A stretch of DNA of 64,000 bases from Akkermansia muciniphila (GCA_945874145.1 CAMCFN010000001.1:94088-158087); one strand, 5' to 3'; shown: positions 53,326 to 64,000, counted from the stretch's first letter. A program made the numbers and translations. The notes: generated from the sequence alone by a model not told the origin.

Positions 53326-54450
53326 TCATCTTCGCGCGCCGGGATGGTCCCACTTCACGGACAAGGACAACGCTCCGTAGGCATCGAGCTCCTGCTGGCC
53401 GACGAATTCCTTCGTGCGGAAGATCTGCGCCAGCGACACATCGAAGCGCCGGCCCGAATAGACCACGCCAAACTTCGTGTCCACCACGAGCGGGAATTTG
53501 GAAACGTGATGACTGGCCCGCCAGAGGTTCCCATCCAGAAAGGCGTTATAAGCCATCGCGCGGCCTTCCCCGCCGGCGAAGGCGAAGATTCCCCGGCGGG
53601 CGTCTTCGGCGCGCGTCCGCCCCATGCTGGGCGCGCCCGTGGAATCAATGATCTGCACCCCAAAGTCGCCCGGCAACCGCCAGCCGGCCCGCACCTGCCC
53701 GCCGAACGCCGCGTAGGTGCCAATGTTGCCCAGGCTGAGCGCCGCCGCCGGAAGGAAGTCCCAGCCCCAGCCATCCGGCCCGCCGCCTTGCGCCCAGCGC
53801 CAGGTGCGTTGAAAGCGCAGCGCGAACGCGGGCTCGGTCTTGAGCTGATGCGCCCAACCGTTCGCAGTCCCAATGTTGCGGACGCGATGCACCGTGTTTT
53901 GCGCCTCCTCGGCCTGGGAGGCTTGGCCGATGACGCCGAGGTCGATGCGCCAGTTGTCCAGCACTGGCGTGCCCCCGTCCGTGATTCCGCGCTTCTGCAA
54001 CAGCAGCGAGGTGTAGAGCAGGCCGGCATAGGGCCGGTCCTGCGGTTGCAACGTAGCGACGGTGATGTCCGTCGGCGTGTAGATGTTTTGCCCAAGATTT
54101 GCCCCGATGCGCGTGGCAAACGGCTTGGACCAAAGGTCCGGCGTGTGCTCGGCCAGCCAGACGGGAAAGTGAAATCCCGGCTGCGTTCGCGCCACCGCCA
54201 CCTCGCTGCCAAACAGGGTGAACTTCGTGCCGTGGGTGTAATGCCGGTCCGTCCGCACCACCATGTCGTTCTCCGCGACGAGACTGAAAGCCGGTCCCAG
54301 CAGCTCCGGCTCGGCTGCGCGGGCGGCTGCGACAGCCCCGAGCAGGACCATCCCGGTAAGGCAGATCGCGAGCAGGCGATTCGCCGTGGCTCTTTGATTG
54401 GCGGGAAAGGTGCGCTGTTGCGTGCAGCAGACTGAAGGCTGAGCTGTCAT
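53326..54450 (-). CDS. Outer-membrane lipid A deacylase-like protein (LpxR, DUF2219)
   Basis: A 374-aa protein with a signal peptide (NRLLAICLTGMVLLGAVAAA, cleavage near ARA). FSLVAENDMVVRTDRHYTHG is the LpxR signature (E-N-D-x-x-x-x-T-D-x-x-Y-T-x-G), with FTLFG and PQDRPYAGLLYTSLLL; the latter (D-R-P-Y-A-G) is the second family motif. LpxR removes the 3'-acyloxyacyl group of lipid A; catalytic His and Asn positions were not checked one by one. Start ATG at 54450, though the first ~25 residues are not typical. It converges on the BMC operon. Confidence 0.86.
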   Translation of the reverse strand: MTAQPSVCCTQQRTFPANQRATANRLLAICLTGMVLLGAVAAARAAEPELLGPAFSLVAENDMVVRTDRHYTHGTKFTLFGSEVAVARTQPGFHFPVWLAEHTPDLWSKPFATRIGANLGQNIYTPTDITVATLQPQDRPYAGLLYTSLLLQKRGITDGGTPVLDNWRIDLGVIGQASQAEEAQNTVHRVRNIGTANGWAHQLKTEPAFALRFQRTWRWAQGGGPDGWGWDFLPAAALSLGNIGTYAAFGGQVRAGWRLPGDFGVQIIDSTGAPSMGRTRAEDARRGIFAFAGGEGRAMAYNAFLDGNLWRASHHVSKFPLVVDTKFGVVYSGRRFDVSLAQIFRTKEFVGQQELDAYGALSLSVKWDHPGARR

Positions 54451-54639
54451 AAACCGGCGATTGCCTAGCGTGGCCGGTGGTGCTTGGCGACGCTTTTTTG
54501 CTGTTCACGCATCTTTTTTATTCCGGCTCCGAAGGCCATGCCTCGCCGCGTTGATTTCCTTCCGCCAACATACTTTCCTCTCGCCGCCGCCGGGCGTTGC
54601 GGCCTAGGCTCAGTTCCAGCCTGAACCGTTAAACCGTCC

Positions 54640-55155
54640 ATGGATGTCTCATTCAACTGCCCCAAGTGCGGCCTGCACATCAGTGCGGATGCCGAGGCCG
54701 TGGGCGAGTTGATCAACTGCCCCGAGTGTGACGTCGAGTTCCGCATCCCGCCCGGACGCCCGCGCCAACGGCCGGTCCCGGTGGATGTGAAGAAAAGCAC
54801 CGGGCCCGCCGGTGCCTTGGTTTCCGCGAAGGGCAAGACCGGGCCCACGGGCAAGGCCAGCACGCACAAGCCGCTGGTGGTGCCGCATCACACGGGGCCG
54901 CAGGAGTCTCTCCTCAAAAAGGCCGAGCCGGTCGCCAAGCCCAAACCCGAGCCGCCCAAGATTCGCGTGCGCTGCATCAAGCGCAGCACCTGCGTGGAGG
55001 TGGGGCATGATCGTTTCGACGAGGTGGTGACGGAGTTCCTGAATCAGGTGGGCCAAGCCAACATCATCCACATGAGCCCCATCGCCTATGGCGTTACAGA
55101 CGCCTCCGGCCGCATGCTGCCGGACTACGGCATCATGGTGATTTACAAGGGCTGA
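54640..55155 (+). CDS. Zinc-ribbon protein with conserved C-terminal domain (paralogue of 31694)
   Basis: A 171-aa protein. Zinc ribbon CPKC-x16-CPEC (C7, C10, C27, C30), then a long Lys/Pro/Thr-rich linker (about 35-100), and a C-terminal domain IRVRCIKRSTCVEVGHDRFD .. QVGQANIIHMSPIAYGVTDA .. YGIMVIYKG. The domain order and the final YGxxVxYK match the 156-aa protein at 31694-32164, so the two are paralogues; the role is unknown. Start ATG at 54640. No operon partner is obvious; rdgB follows after 73 bp. Confidence 0.72.
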   Translation: MDVSFNCPKCGLHISADAEAVGELINCPECDVEFRIPPGRPRQRPVPVDVKKSTGPAGALVSAKGKTGPTGKASTHKPLVVPHHTGPQESLLKKAEPVAKPKPEPPKIRVRCIKRSTCVEVGHDRFDEVVTEFLNQVGQANIIHMSPIAYGVTDASGRMLPDYGIMVIYKG

Positions 55156-55228
55156 AAGCTGTGCGCCTTGGTTGCGTTGTTTCATTCCCCGGCTGTATCG
55201 CGTGGCGCAGTCGTTGTAGCCTCGCGGC

Positions 55229-55882
55229 ATGACGACACTGCTCATCGCCACGCGCAACGCGCACAAGGTCGGGGAGATTCAGGCCATCCTCGGCGCTGGT
55301 TTCCGCTGCCGCGCCTTGCTGCAGGAGTTTCCCGCCGCGCCCGTGCCCGTGGAAGACGCGGATAGCTTTGCGGGCAACGCAGTGCTCAAGGTCCGGTCGC
55401 TGGCGGGTTGGCTCGCCAGCTCACCTGCCGCGCAGGAACTCGAGGCGGAGCGCGCCTGCGTGCTCGCAGATGATTCCGGCCTCGAAGTGGATGCGCTGGG
55501 CGGCGCGCCAGGCATTCACTCCGCGCGCTTCGCCGCGCTGGACTCGGCCCAAACGGGCAACAGCCCGGACCAGGACAACAACACGAAGCTGGTGCGGCTG
55601 CTGGCCGGGGTGCCGGCGGAAAAGCGCTCGGCCCGCTTTCGTTGCGCGCTGGCGCTCATGCCCGTGGGTGGCACGGCTGCGCCCCAAGTTTTTGAAGGAA
55701 CCTGCGAAGGTCGCATTGACTTGACCCCGCGCGGGGCGGGCGGCTTCGGCTACGATCCGCTGTTCATTCCGGTGGGGCTGGAGCAGTCCTTTGCCGAGCT
55801 GGGGGAAAAGACGAAGAACCGCATCAGCCACCGTTCGCAGGCGCTGGCGAAGTTGCGGGCGTGGGTGCGCCCAGCGGATTAA
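55229..55882 (+). CDS. rdgB: XTP/dITP diphosphatase (RdgB/HAM1)
   Basis: Removes non-canonical purine nucleoside triphosphates. The 217-aa protein starts MTTLLIATRNAHKVGEIQAI (T-x-N-x-x-K motif at 8-14), has DDSGLEVDALGGAPGIHSAR, RGAGGFGYDPLFIPVGLEQS and RISHRSQALAKL, the four conserved blocks. An acidic/hydrophobic insert with LASSPAAQELEAE precedes the second block. Start ATG at 55229. The TAA stop overlaps the stop codon of the convergent AI-2E transporter gene within TTAA. Confidence 0.95.
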   Translation: MTTLLIATRNAHKVGEIQAILGAGFRCRALLQEFPAAPVPVEDADSFAGNAVLKVRSLAGWLASSPAAQELEAERACVLADDSGLEVDALGGAPGIHSARFAALDSAQTGNSPDQDNNTKLVRLLAGVPAEKRSARFRCALALMPVGGTAAPQVFEGTCEGRIDLTPRGAGGFGYDPLFIPVGLEQSFAELGEKTKNRISHRSQALAKLRAWVRPAD

Positions 55883-57021
55883 CTATTCGTGACAGGCTCC
55901 GCCACCACCGGCTTCTTCCACACGTAGCGCAGCATGATCGCCCGCAGCGCGGCCGTGAGCGGGATGGCCAGCAGGCCGCCGAGGATGCCGCCGATGAGCT
56001 TGGTGCCCGCCATCACGGAGATGATGATCGTGAGCGGGTGCAGGCCCACGCGATTGCCGAGGATGCGCGGCGAGTAGTAGAGCCCTTCCGCCGCCTGCAC
56101 GAAGGCAAACACCCCCAGCACCGCCAAGATGTGGTAGCCGTCGCCATATTGCACCCCGGCCAGAATGAGCGCGGCGCACAGGGTGATGATGGCCCCCACG
56201 TAGGGCAGGATGCAGATGAGGGAGGCGATTGCGCCCAACAAAATCGCGTAGTCGAGCCGCGCAATCAGCAGCCAGCCCAGGCCCAGCAGCGTGCCGGAGC
56301 AGAGCGATACGAGGATCTGGCCGCGAAAGAAAACAATCACACAATCGTTGATGGCCGAGAGCATGAACACGAGCTCCTCCTTGGCCCGGGACTCACGGAT
56401 GGGCAGATAGTCAGTCCAGTTGCTTTGGATGCCGGTCTTCTCCAGCAGGAAGTAGAAGAGATAAACCGGCACCAGCGCGAGGCCGACGGCGTAACTCAGC
56501 CATGAGGTGAAGTCGCCCAGATGATTCACCACCCAACCGGATACCAGCGGGACGACGTCCTTGAGTGCTTGTTGCACCTTAAGGCCCACCTCTTGATCCC
56601 AAGCCTCCTTCGCCTTCTGGCCAAGCGGCGAGTCCGCCAGCCAGTCGCTGAACCGGATGCGAAACTTTTCGGCGTCACCGGGGAGGTCGGTCACCAGTTT
56701 GTTGGCCTGAACCACCAACTCGGGCACGACGGTGCCGAGCAGTAGCACCACCAGCGCGACACCGATGAAAAACACCATCAGAATGGCCCGGATGCGGGGA
56801 ATCTTCATCCGCTGCTCGAACAGGTCCACCACGGGATCGAGCAGGCAGGCGACGATGGCGGCGATGGCCAGCGGCAGGATGAGCGAGGCCAACTTGTTCA
56901 GCAGGAAGCCCAGCGCCCAAAAGGAAGCGCCCACCGCGCCCAACAACACCGCGACCGCGAGCGTGGTGACGGAGATCCAGATGACTTGCGCCTGTTTCTC
57001 GGAGGGCGGCGGAAAGTTCAT
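55879..57021 (-). CDS. AI-2E-family transporter
   Basis: A 380-aa membrane protein with about eight membrane segments (ISVTTLAVAVLLGAVGASFW, ASLILPLAIAAIVACLLDPV, ILMVFFIGVALVVLLLGTVV, YAILLGAIASLICILPYVGA). The family signature LLDPVVDLFEQRMKIPRIRA and LIARLDYAILLGAIASLICI..PYVGAIITL are visible. These proteins were named for AI-2 export but have various or unknown substrates. ATG 57021 avoids a 43-residue low-complexity extension. Tail-to-tail overlap with rdgB; proC lies 79 bp upstream on the same strand. Confidence 0.88.
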   Translation of the reverse strand: MNFPPPSEKQAQVIWISVTTLAVAVLLGAVGASFWALGFLLNKLASLILPLAIAAIVACLLDPVVDLFEQRMKIPRIRAILMVFFIGVALVVLLLGTVVPELVVQANKLVTDLPGDAEKFRIRFSDWLADSPLGQKAKEAWDQEVGLKVQQALKDVVPLVSGWVVNHLGDFTSWLSYAVGLALVPVYLFYFLLEKTGIQSNWTDYLPIRESRAKEELVFMLSAINDCVIVFFRGQILVSLCSGTLLGLGWLLIARLDYAILLGAIASLICILPYVGAIITLCAALILAGVQYGDGYHILAVLGVFAFVQAAEGLYYSPRILGNRVGLHPLTIIISVMAGTKLIGGILGGLLAIPLTAALRAIMLRYVWKKPVVAEPVTNS

Positions 57022-57100
57022 GCGGAACGAGAATGCCGATTGTGGCGGGCCGATTGAAGCAGAAAAACCTGTCCGGCCCGGCGGCAGCGAAAAAGTAACA

Positions 57101-57916
57101 TCATCCCTGCCCCAGCTTCTTCGACTTATCCGCCGCCGCGCGCACGGCATTCATCAGCGCCCCGCGCACGCCGCCCTTCTCCAGTTCGTGCAGGCCCTCG
57201 ATGGTCGTGCCTCCGGGACTCGTGACCATGTCCTTGAGCGCCCCGGGATGCAGGCCGGTTTCCAACACCATCTTCGCCGCGCCGAGCAAGGTCTGCGCAG
57301 CCAGCTTCGTGGCCACGTCGCGCGGCAGGCCGGCAGCCACCCCGCCGTCGCTGAGCGCCTCGATGATTTGATACGCGTAAGCCGGGCCGCTTCCGCTCAG
57401 GCCGGTCACGGCGTCGAGCAACGGTTCCTTCACCTGCATCGCCACGCCCACGGAGGCAAAGAGGCGTTGCGCCAAAGCCCCGTCTGTCGGCGTGGCATGG
57501 GTGCCGGTGGCGAAGGCGCTCGCGGATGCGCCGACCAACGCGGGCGTGTTCGGCATCACGCGGATGACCCGTGCCTCCGGTCCCAGCCCGGCTTCCAGCT
57601 TCGCCAGCGGCACCCCGGCGGCAATGGAAATGAGCAGGTGTTTGGGTGTGAGGTGGTTGCGGATCTCCGACAACACGGCGGGAACTTGATCGGGCTTCAC
57701 CGCGAGGATCAGGATGTGCGCGGCCTTGCACACGGCGAGGCTGGTGGGCATTGGCTTCACCCCGGTTTCCTCGTGGAAGGCCTTGCGCGCGGCCTCCATC
57801 ACCTCGCTGGCCATCAGGTGCTTCGCGCTGGTCAGGCCAGCGGCGCAGAAACCCCGGGCCAGGGCGGTCGCCATCTTGCCGGCACCAAGAAAACCAATCG
57901 TGAGTTCAGCAGCCAT
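57101..57916 (-). CDS. proC: Pyrroline-5-carboxylate reductase
   Basis: Last step of proline synthesis, NAD(P)H-dependent. The 271-aa protein has the nucleotide-binding start LTIGFLGAGKMATALARGFC, the VIRVMPNTPALVGASASAFA motif, and the signature LSGSGPAYAYQIIEALSDGG followed by SPGGTTIEGLHELEKGGVRG. Start ATG at 57916. AI-2E transporter gene follows 79 bp downstream, perhaps in one transcript. Confidence 0.95.
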   Translation of the reverse strand: MAAELTIGFLGAGKMATALARGFCAAGLTSAKHLMASEVMEAARKAFHEETGVKPMPTSLAVCKAAHILILAVKPDQVPAVLSEIRNHLTPKHLLISIAAGVPLAKLEAGLGPEARVIRVMPNTPALVGASASAFATGTHATPTDGALAQRLFASVGVAMQVKEPLLDAVTGLSGSGPAYAYQIIEALSDGGVAAGLPRDVATKLAAQTLLGAAKMVLETGLHPGALKDMVTSPGGTTIEGLHELEKGGVRGALMNAVRAAADKSKKLGQG

Positions 57917-58022
57917 GCGACGAGTTTGTAGCAGGCGCCGGGAGGTGGCGGAAGGCTAATTCCTCGGCAACGAAAGGTCGTTGACGGAACGCCGCGCAGC
58001 CGCTTGCGCCGGGCCCGGGCCG

Positions 58023-60146
<2,124 letters not shown>

Positions 60147-60191
60147 GGCTTGGTTTAGCGCGGCGGACTTCGCCCGTCGAGTCTGGGAACC

Positions 60192-60293
60192 AGTGTTAAG
60201 TAATCAGTGACCAGCATTCAGTGGAGGAAAGAGCTGCTCCGAGCCTTAGGTGGCTCGGACTGAAAACTGATTACTGAATACTGAGCACTGAAA
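60192..60293. repeat. Heptamer palindrome in the gap between divergent genes
   Basis: Left arm AGTGTTA AGTAATC AGTGACC AGCATTC (60192-60219), apex hairpin TCCGAGCC-TTAGGT-GGCTCGGA (60238-60259), right arm ACTGAAA ACTGATT ACTGAAT ACTGAGC ACTGAAA (60259-60293). Same design as 21650-21744 and 46744-46820. Confidence 0.78.
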
Positions 60294-60330
60294 ACTTGCC
60301 CCCTCCCTTGCTCCGCCTTACAACCGCCCC

Positions 60331-61263
60331 ATGTCACGCAAGCTCTCTTCCCTCGCCCCCGCCTGGTGGGATTACACCACCCTCGACACCAGCATCATCG
60401 AAGCCGCCGCGAAGCTCACGCCGGAGAAACTGCTCAAGCTCTCCCGCCCCGGCTTCAAGGTCGTCTTCTACGACACCCTCGAAGACTTCTACTGCGCCGA
60501 GGCCCTCGAATACATCCACGCTTGGAAGCAGGCCACGCCCGACAACCCCGCCGGCATCTGCGGGCCCATCGGCCCCACGGAGCAGTTGCCCCTCGTCGCG
60601 CGCATTGTCAACGAGCTGGGCCTCAAGCTCCACGACGCCCACTTCTGGGGCATGGACGAATGGGTCATTGACGGCAAGGAAGCCGCCGTCACGCATCCGC
60701 TCTCCTTCGAGAAGTGCGACCGGGAAATGTGTTTCAACCGCATTGACCGAAAGCTCGCCATGCCCGATGCCAACATGCACTTCCCCCAAGCCGACACCCG
60801 CGCCTACCGCGCCACTTGGAACGCCGGCGTCCGCTGCTGCGTCATGCAAGGCGGCCAGGGCGACATCAAACACTGGGCCTTCAACGACCCGCTCCCCCGC
60901 AAAGGCAAATACAAAGACGCTCCCCCGTCCCCGGCAGATTACCGCAAGCTCGCCACGCGCGTCGTGGACCTCCACCCCGTCACCATCGCGCAGAACGCGC
61001 GCACCAGCGGCGGCGGCAACGTGACTTTAGTCCCGAAACAAGCCATCACCGTCGGCCCGGTCGAGACCTGGCTCGCGGAAAAAGTCTCCATCTGGCACGC
61101 GGGCTGCCACGACAACCCCTTTGGCCAGCGCCTGACCGCCTACATGATTGCCAACCGCATCGTGGACAGCGCCGTCCCCATGTCCCTCCTAGCGGACCAC
61201 CCGAACGTGCAGTTCAACTACTACCGCAAAGGCATCGGCTCATGCGACGTGGAGATGCACTGA
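60331..61263 (+). CDS. Glucosamine-6-phosphate deaminase-like protein
   Basis: A 310-aa protein of the NagB/sugar-phosphate isomerase fold. [12 protein letters not shown] (D-E after the substrate loop) and [20 protein letters not shown] correspond to the NagB active-site blocks, while [20 protein letters not shown] is at the start. Compared with the canonical DGHIAFNEP the second block reads [10 protein letters not shown], with one extra residue and Glu replaced by Asp, so activity on glucosamine-6-P is not assured. Start ATG at 60331 with no Shine-Dalgarno. It is longer than typical NagB (~265 aa). 3' end converges on the TPR gene. Confidence 0.75.
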   Translation: MSRKLSSLAPAWWDYTTLDTSIIEAAAKLTPEKLLKLSRPGFKVVFYDTLEDFYCAEALEYIHAWKQATPDNPAGICGPIGPTEQLPLVARIVNELGLKLHDAHFWGMDEWVIDGKEAAVTHPLSFEKCDREMCFNRIDRKLAMPDANMHFPQADTRAYRATWNAGVRCCVMQGGQGDIKHWAFNDPLPRKGKYKDAPPSPADYRKLATRVVDLHPVTIAQNARTSGGGNVTLVPKQAITVGPVETWLAEKVSIWHAGCHDNPFGQRLTAYMIANRIVDSAVPMSLLADHPNVQFNYYRKGIGSCDVEMH

Positions 61264-61278
61264 GGAGAAGCGGCTTGG

Positions 61279-62475
61279 CTAACGAGCCTTCGCCTTGATA
61301 GCCGCTGCACGCTTCTCCAAGGCTATCGCCTCTTTCTCCCGTTCGGTTTTCCGATAGACTTTTGAGAGATTCTCCAACGAATTCGCCAAAGACACGCTTT
61401 CCGGCCCGAAAGCCTTCTCGCAGATTGCCAGTGTCCTTTTGAATAGCGGCTCGGCCAAATCGAATCTCTCTTGCTCCAGGTAGAGTGCGCCAAGGTTGTT
61501 CAGGCAGTTACCCTGATCTGGGTGATCTTGCCCAGTGGGTTTTCCGAAAATCACAAGGGCGCGTTTGTAAAGTTGCTCCGCGTCCGCAAACTGCCTGCGT
61601 TCTTGCGATAGGTAACCCAAACTGTTGAGAGACTTAGCCACATCGGGATGATTCGGCCCTAGGGTCTTCTCCCGAATTGCCAGTGCGCGCTTTAGAAATG
61701 GCTCTGCCTCTGTGAACCGCTTTTGCTCCACGTAAACTGTCCCCAAGTTGCCCAAAACATTTGCCACATCGGGATGGTTCGGCTGCAAAGCTTTCTCCAC
61801 TATCGTCAATGTCCGCTTAAGGAGCGACTCAGCCTCAGCAAAGCGCTCTTGTTCCCTGTAAACGGCAGCCAAATTGCTCAAGTTGCTCCCGACGTCCGGA
61901 TGGTCAGGCCCCAGTGCCTTTTCTTTGGCTGCCAACGCACGTTTGTAAAAGGGCTCCGCCTTGGCATATAGATTTTGTAGCGCATAAAGACTCCCCAGAT
62001 TTTCAACAGTGGATGCGGTTTCGGGGTTATCCGGCCCAAGCACCTTCTCGTAGTTGGCCAGTGCTCGTTTGAACAGCGTCTCCGCCTCGGCATACCTCGC
62101 TTTCAAAACGTAGAGCCCCGCGAGATTATCCTGAACCTTGGCCACTTCCTGGTGTTCTGAACCGAGCACCTTCTCGTTTATCTTGAGGGACCGCTCAAAC
62201 AGTGGCAGGGCTCGGTCAAGTTCACCTTTGGCGGAATACAACACCGCCAGACTGTTCACACATTTGGCAACTTCTGCACTGTCCCCCCCCCGTGCCTTCT
62301 CGGCCAGACCGATGGCTTCCTTCAACAGCTCAGTCGCGCGGTCGTATTGCGCGAGTTGGTAATGCGTCCGAGCCTGCTCCCGGAGCTTCTCCCATTCGGC
62401 CACTTGCCCCGGCACGACGCCGCCTGCCAAGAGCCAGAGAATGAGGATAAAACTAGGTGTTGCGCGCGGCTTCAT
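61279..62475 (-). CDS. Exported TPR protein (kinesin-light-chain-type repeats)
   Basis: A 398-aa protein with a signal peptide (ATPSFILILWLLAGGVVPGQ) and about eight 42-residue TPR repeats of the kind EPLFKRTLAICEKAFGPESV .. NLGALYLEQERFDLA. The repeat consensus has LGPDHPDV at each turn. Such proteins bind other proteins, often in the periplasm of PVC bacteria; no partner is evident. Start ATG at 62475. The coding DNA appears less GC-rich than the genes to the left, as is the next gene. Confidence 0.82.
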   Translation of the reverse strand: MKPRATPSFILILWLLAGGVVPGQVAEWEKLREQARTHYQLAQYDRATELLKEAIGLAEKARGGDSAEVAKCVNSLAVLYSAKGELDRALPLFERSLKINEKVLGSEHQEVAKVQDNLAGLYVLKARYAEAETLFKRALANYEKVLGPDNPETASTVENLGSLYALQNLYAKAEPFYKRALAAKEKALGPDHPDVGSNLSNLAAVYREQERFAEAESLLKRTLTIVEKALQPNHPDVANVLGNLGTVYVEQKRFTEAEPFLKRALAIREKTLGPNHPDVAKSLNSLGYLSQERRQFADAEQLYKRALVIFGKPTGQDHPDQGNCLNNLGALYLEQERFDLAEPLFKRTLAICEKAFGPESVSLANSLENLSKVYRKTEREKEAIALEKRAAAIKAKAR

Positions 62476-62664
62476 GGTTGTTCCATTGGGCTCTAGCTTG
62501 GCGGCAGGCTAATAAAAATCGGCCCGACAGCAAACGGAATTAAGTTTAGCGCGCTTGTGCTGGTCTGAACTTGCACAGAGACGCGGACTGCCATTCTCCC
62601 TCTCCCAGCGGGAGAGGGAGAGCGGCAACATGGTGCTTGAGTTGTCCAACATCGCCGTGGTGAC

Positions 62665-63879
62665 TCAAGGCTGGAGGGATTCAAGGTTGGAGAGGCTCTC
62701 CAAATACCGCCGCTGCTTGTTGGCCGGAATGTTGTGTTTCGCAAACATCGCCTGGGCCTTCGCTGTAAATTCCTGTGCGAGGGCGGGGAACTCCTGGTTC
62801 AACGCAGCGAGCCGCACCCGTGCCTGCGCGCGCTTTTGCCATTCTGCAGCCCACGTCACCCCGAGGTTTGGACTCGTGCGGACCGCGCGCTCCAACCGTT
62901 GCAGGTGATCGGGGAGCGTCTCGGGCTCGCGCTGTAGCACTGAGTGCAGCCAGCGCAGAAGGTCCTCATCCGGCAGGTAGCCTTGGATGAGGAAGCGGCT
63001 GAGCAGTTCGGTTCCAGCCATGTCATCGCCGTTCGAGCGGGCACATCCTTTGATGATAATCTCCCGGGCCTCGGAGCTGAAGTGCGGGTAGTGCGTCGCC
63101 AGCCACTCTCCAACACCGGGGATGTCCAAGTTGGAGACTAGAAGGCCCGCAGCGGCGAGGCGAATTTTCTCCTTACTCGAGGTGAGGAGTTCCTGCTGAA
63201 GCAACTCGATGGCTTTGGGCCCGGGAGTGCGGGTAAAGGCTGCCAAGATGAGGAGTTTCTCTCGGTCTTCGCTGACTGTCGGATAACGGGTGAGGAGTTC
63301 CACGCGGAGAGTTTCATCCTGTAGCTTATCAATGAGCTGGTAGGTGGCGCGGGAAACCATCCAGGAAGGGCTGTGGAGCAGTCGGTGCGTCAAGGAAGCT
63401 GGCAAGCGGGTGGTATTGGTGGCGAGCGTGGTCAAAGCCACGACTTGTTCGAACTGGACGAGCGGATGGGTGCTTTGAATCTGACCAATCCGGGCAATCA
63501 AGTCAGGCTTGGCTTGCTCCTCGGTTCCGAGCAACTGCAGGAAGCGCAGGCTCACGGCGACGAGGCGCGGATCGCGGGACTTCAGGAGGGGAAGCACGCC
63601 TTGATAAGCCGCTTTGGCCGTCGCGTGGCTCAGGTAGGAGTTCGTCTCGCCGGGTTTGGACATGGCAGTTTCTATCTTGTCGGCCATTGGGCACAGCACG
63701 CTCACCGCATTGAAAACAATCTCCGGGTTCGCGTGCGACAAGTCGGCGACATAATCCTTGGGCTCGTAGCCGGGAACACCCACCACAGGATACCGGGAAG
63801 GATCGTCGTCCTGACAACCCGTCGCGATAGCCAGGCAGGCGACGAGTAGCAGGGGCCGGTGTAAACCTGCTTCTGTAAT
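62665..63879 (-). CDS. HEAT-like lipoprotein with non-canonical start
   Basis: About 404 aa. The first conventional start is GTG 63786, but the frame upstream encodes a clear lipoprotein signal, RPLLLVACLAIATGC followed by QDDDPSRYP, so translation should begin earlier. Between the in-frame TGA at 63901-63903 and GTG 63786 there is no ATG, GTG or TTG; ATT 63879 (with GGAGGG 11 bases upstream) or CTG are the only candidates. The mature part has alpha-helical repeats resembling HEAT (KAAYQGVLPLLKSRDPRLVA, KLLILAAFTRTPGPKAIELL, KEKIRLAAAGLLVSNLDIPG). Function unknown. An inverted-repeat element starts at 63897, just upstream, and may have removed the original start. Confidence 0.65.
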   Translation of the reverse strand: MTEAGLHRPLLLVACLAIATGCQDDDPSRYPVVGVPGYEPKDYVADLSHANPEIVFNAVSVLCPMADKIETAMSKPGETNSYLSHATAKAAYQGVLPLLKSRDPRLVAVSLRFLQLLGTEEQAKPDLIARIGQIQSTHPLVQFEQVVALTTLATNTTRLPASLTHRLLHSPSWMVSRATYQLIDKLQDETLRVELLTRYPTVSEDREKLLILAAFTRTPGPKAIELLQQELLTSSKEKIRLAAAGLLVSNLDIPGVGEWLATHYPHFSSEAREIIIKGCARSNGDDMAGTELLSRFLIQGYLPDEDLLRWLHSVLQREPETLPDHLQRLERAVRTSPNLGVTWAAEWQKRAQARVRLAALNQEFPALAQEFTAKAQAMFAKHNIPANKQRRYLESLSNLESLQP

Positions 63880-63896
63880 TTGTCTTTCTTCCCTCC

Positions 63897-63976
63897 AGCT
63901 TCACCCCTTTGGGGTGAGGCGGAGCGAAGGCGAGCGTAGCGAGCCGAGCGCAGCCGAACCCCAAAGGGGTGAAGCT
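63897..63976. repeat. Long inverted repeat at the end of the window
   Basis: AGCTTCACCCCTTTGGGGT (63897-63915) and its exact reverse complement (63958-63976) flank 42 bases that contain a second near-palindrome (GGCGAGCGTAGCGAGCC). The whole unit folds as one hairpin and sits upstream of the lipoprotein gene. Confidence 0.8.
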
Positions 63977-64000
63977 GCTCCGCACGCGCAAAACTGGTCG

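Overview
The window looks like a chromosomal segment of a high-GC Gram-negative bacterium of the Planctomycetes-Verrucomicrobia-Chlamydiae group, most likely Verrucomicrobia (Pedosphaera/Limisphaerales-like). This is inferred from gene content: a PVC-type membrane-bound dehydrogenase with HEAT repeats and a haem domain, ThuA-like and concanavalin-like exported proteins, a CxASR sulfatase, a B12-dependent ribonucleotide reductase, and a Planctomycetes-Verrucomicrobia type microcompartment operon. Many genes lack a Shine-Dalgarno site. No rRNA, CRISPR array, prophage or transposase gene was seen.

Layout. 0-9 kb: 3' end of dinB, a bidirectional terminator, ilvC and ilvN, one tRNA-Leu(UAG), an EamA transporter, a class III aminotransferase and nrdJ with a candidate NrdR box. 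9-12 kb: an nfeD-floA membrane operon with two small unknown membrane proteins. 12-24.7 kb: a pyruvate dehydrogenase operon (aceE-aceF-lpdA), exported proteins including the PVC dehydrogenase, and cmk-plsC. 24.8-38.5 kb: aroA, ThuA-like, sulfatase, nuclease, EVE, PPOX, CehA-like, VF530 and fmt genes, and two ABC-2 permeases without an ATPase. 38.6-43.2 kb: a large FHA-membrane-beta-helix protein followed by a coiled-coil protein and a small membrane protein.

44.4-53.3 kb is the centrepiece, a bacterial microcompartment (BMC) operon: a divergent DeoR regulator, then pduL, BMC-H, BMC-H, ackA, BMC-H, BMC-P, pduP, BMC-P, BMC-P, class II aldolase, and an unassigned 427-residue protein. The family-based model is cleavage of fuculose-1-P or rhamnulose-1-P by the aldolase to DHAP and lactaldehyde, CoA-acylating oxidation by PduP, phosphate exchange by PduL and ATP formation by AckA. 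No BMC-T protein and no obvious NAD-recycling alcohol dehydrogenase is in the cluster. The rest holds an LpxR-like protein, rdgB, an AI-2E exporter, proC, an FAD oxidoreductase, a NagB-like protein, and TPR and HEAT proteins.

The window is also rich in short structured repeats. (1) Tracts of 7-nt units, three of them built as inverted arms around a small apex hairpin, lie in intergenic gaps and in frame inside two genes. (2) 19-nt hairpins flanked by GTGC or GCAC, single or paired, also occur inside genes. (3) Several longer inverted repeats are present. Some sit exactly at gene starts (ackA, aroA, the last lipoprotein gene).
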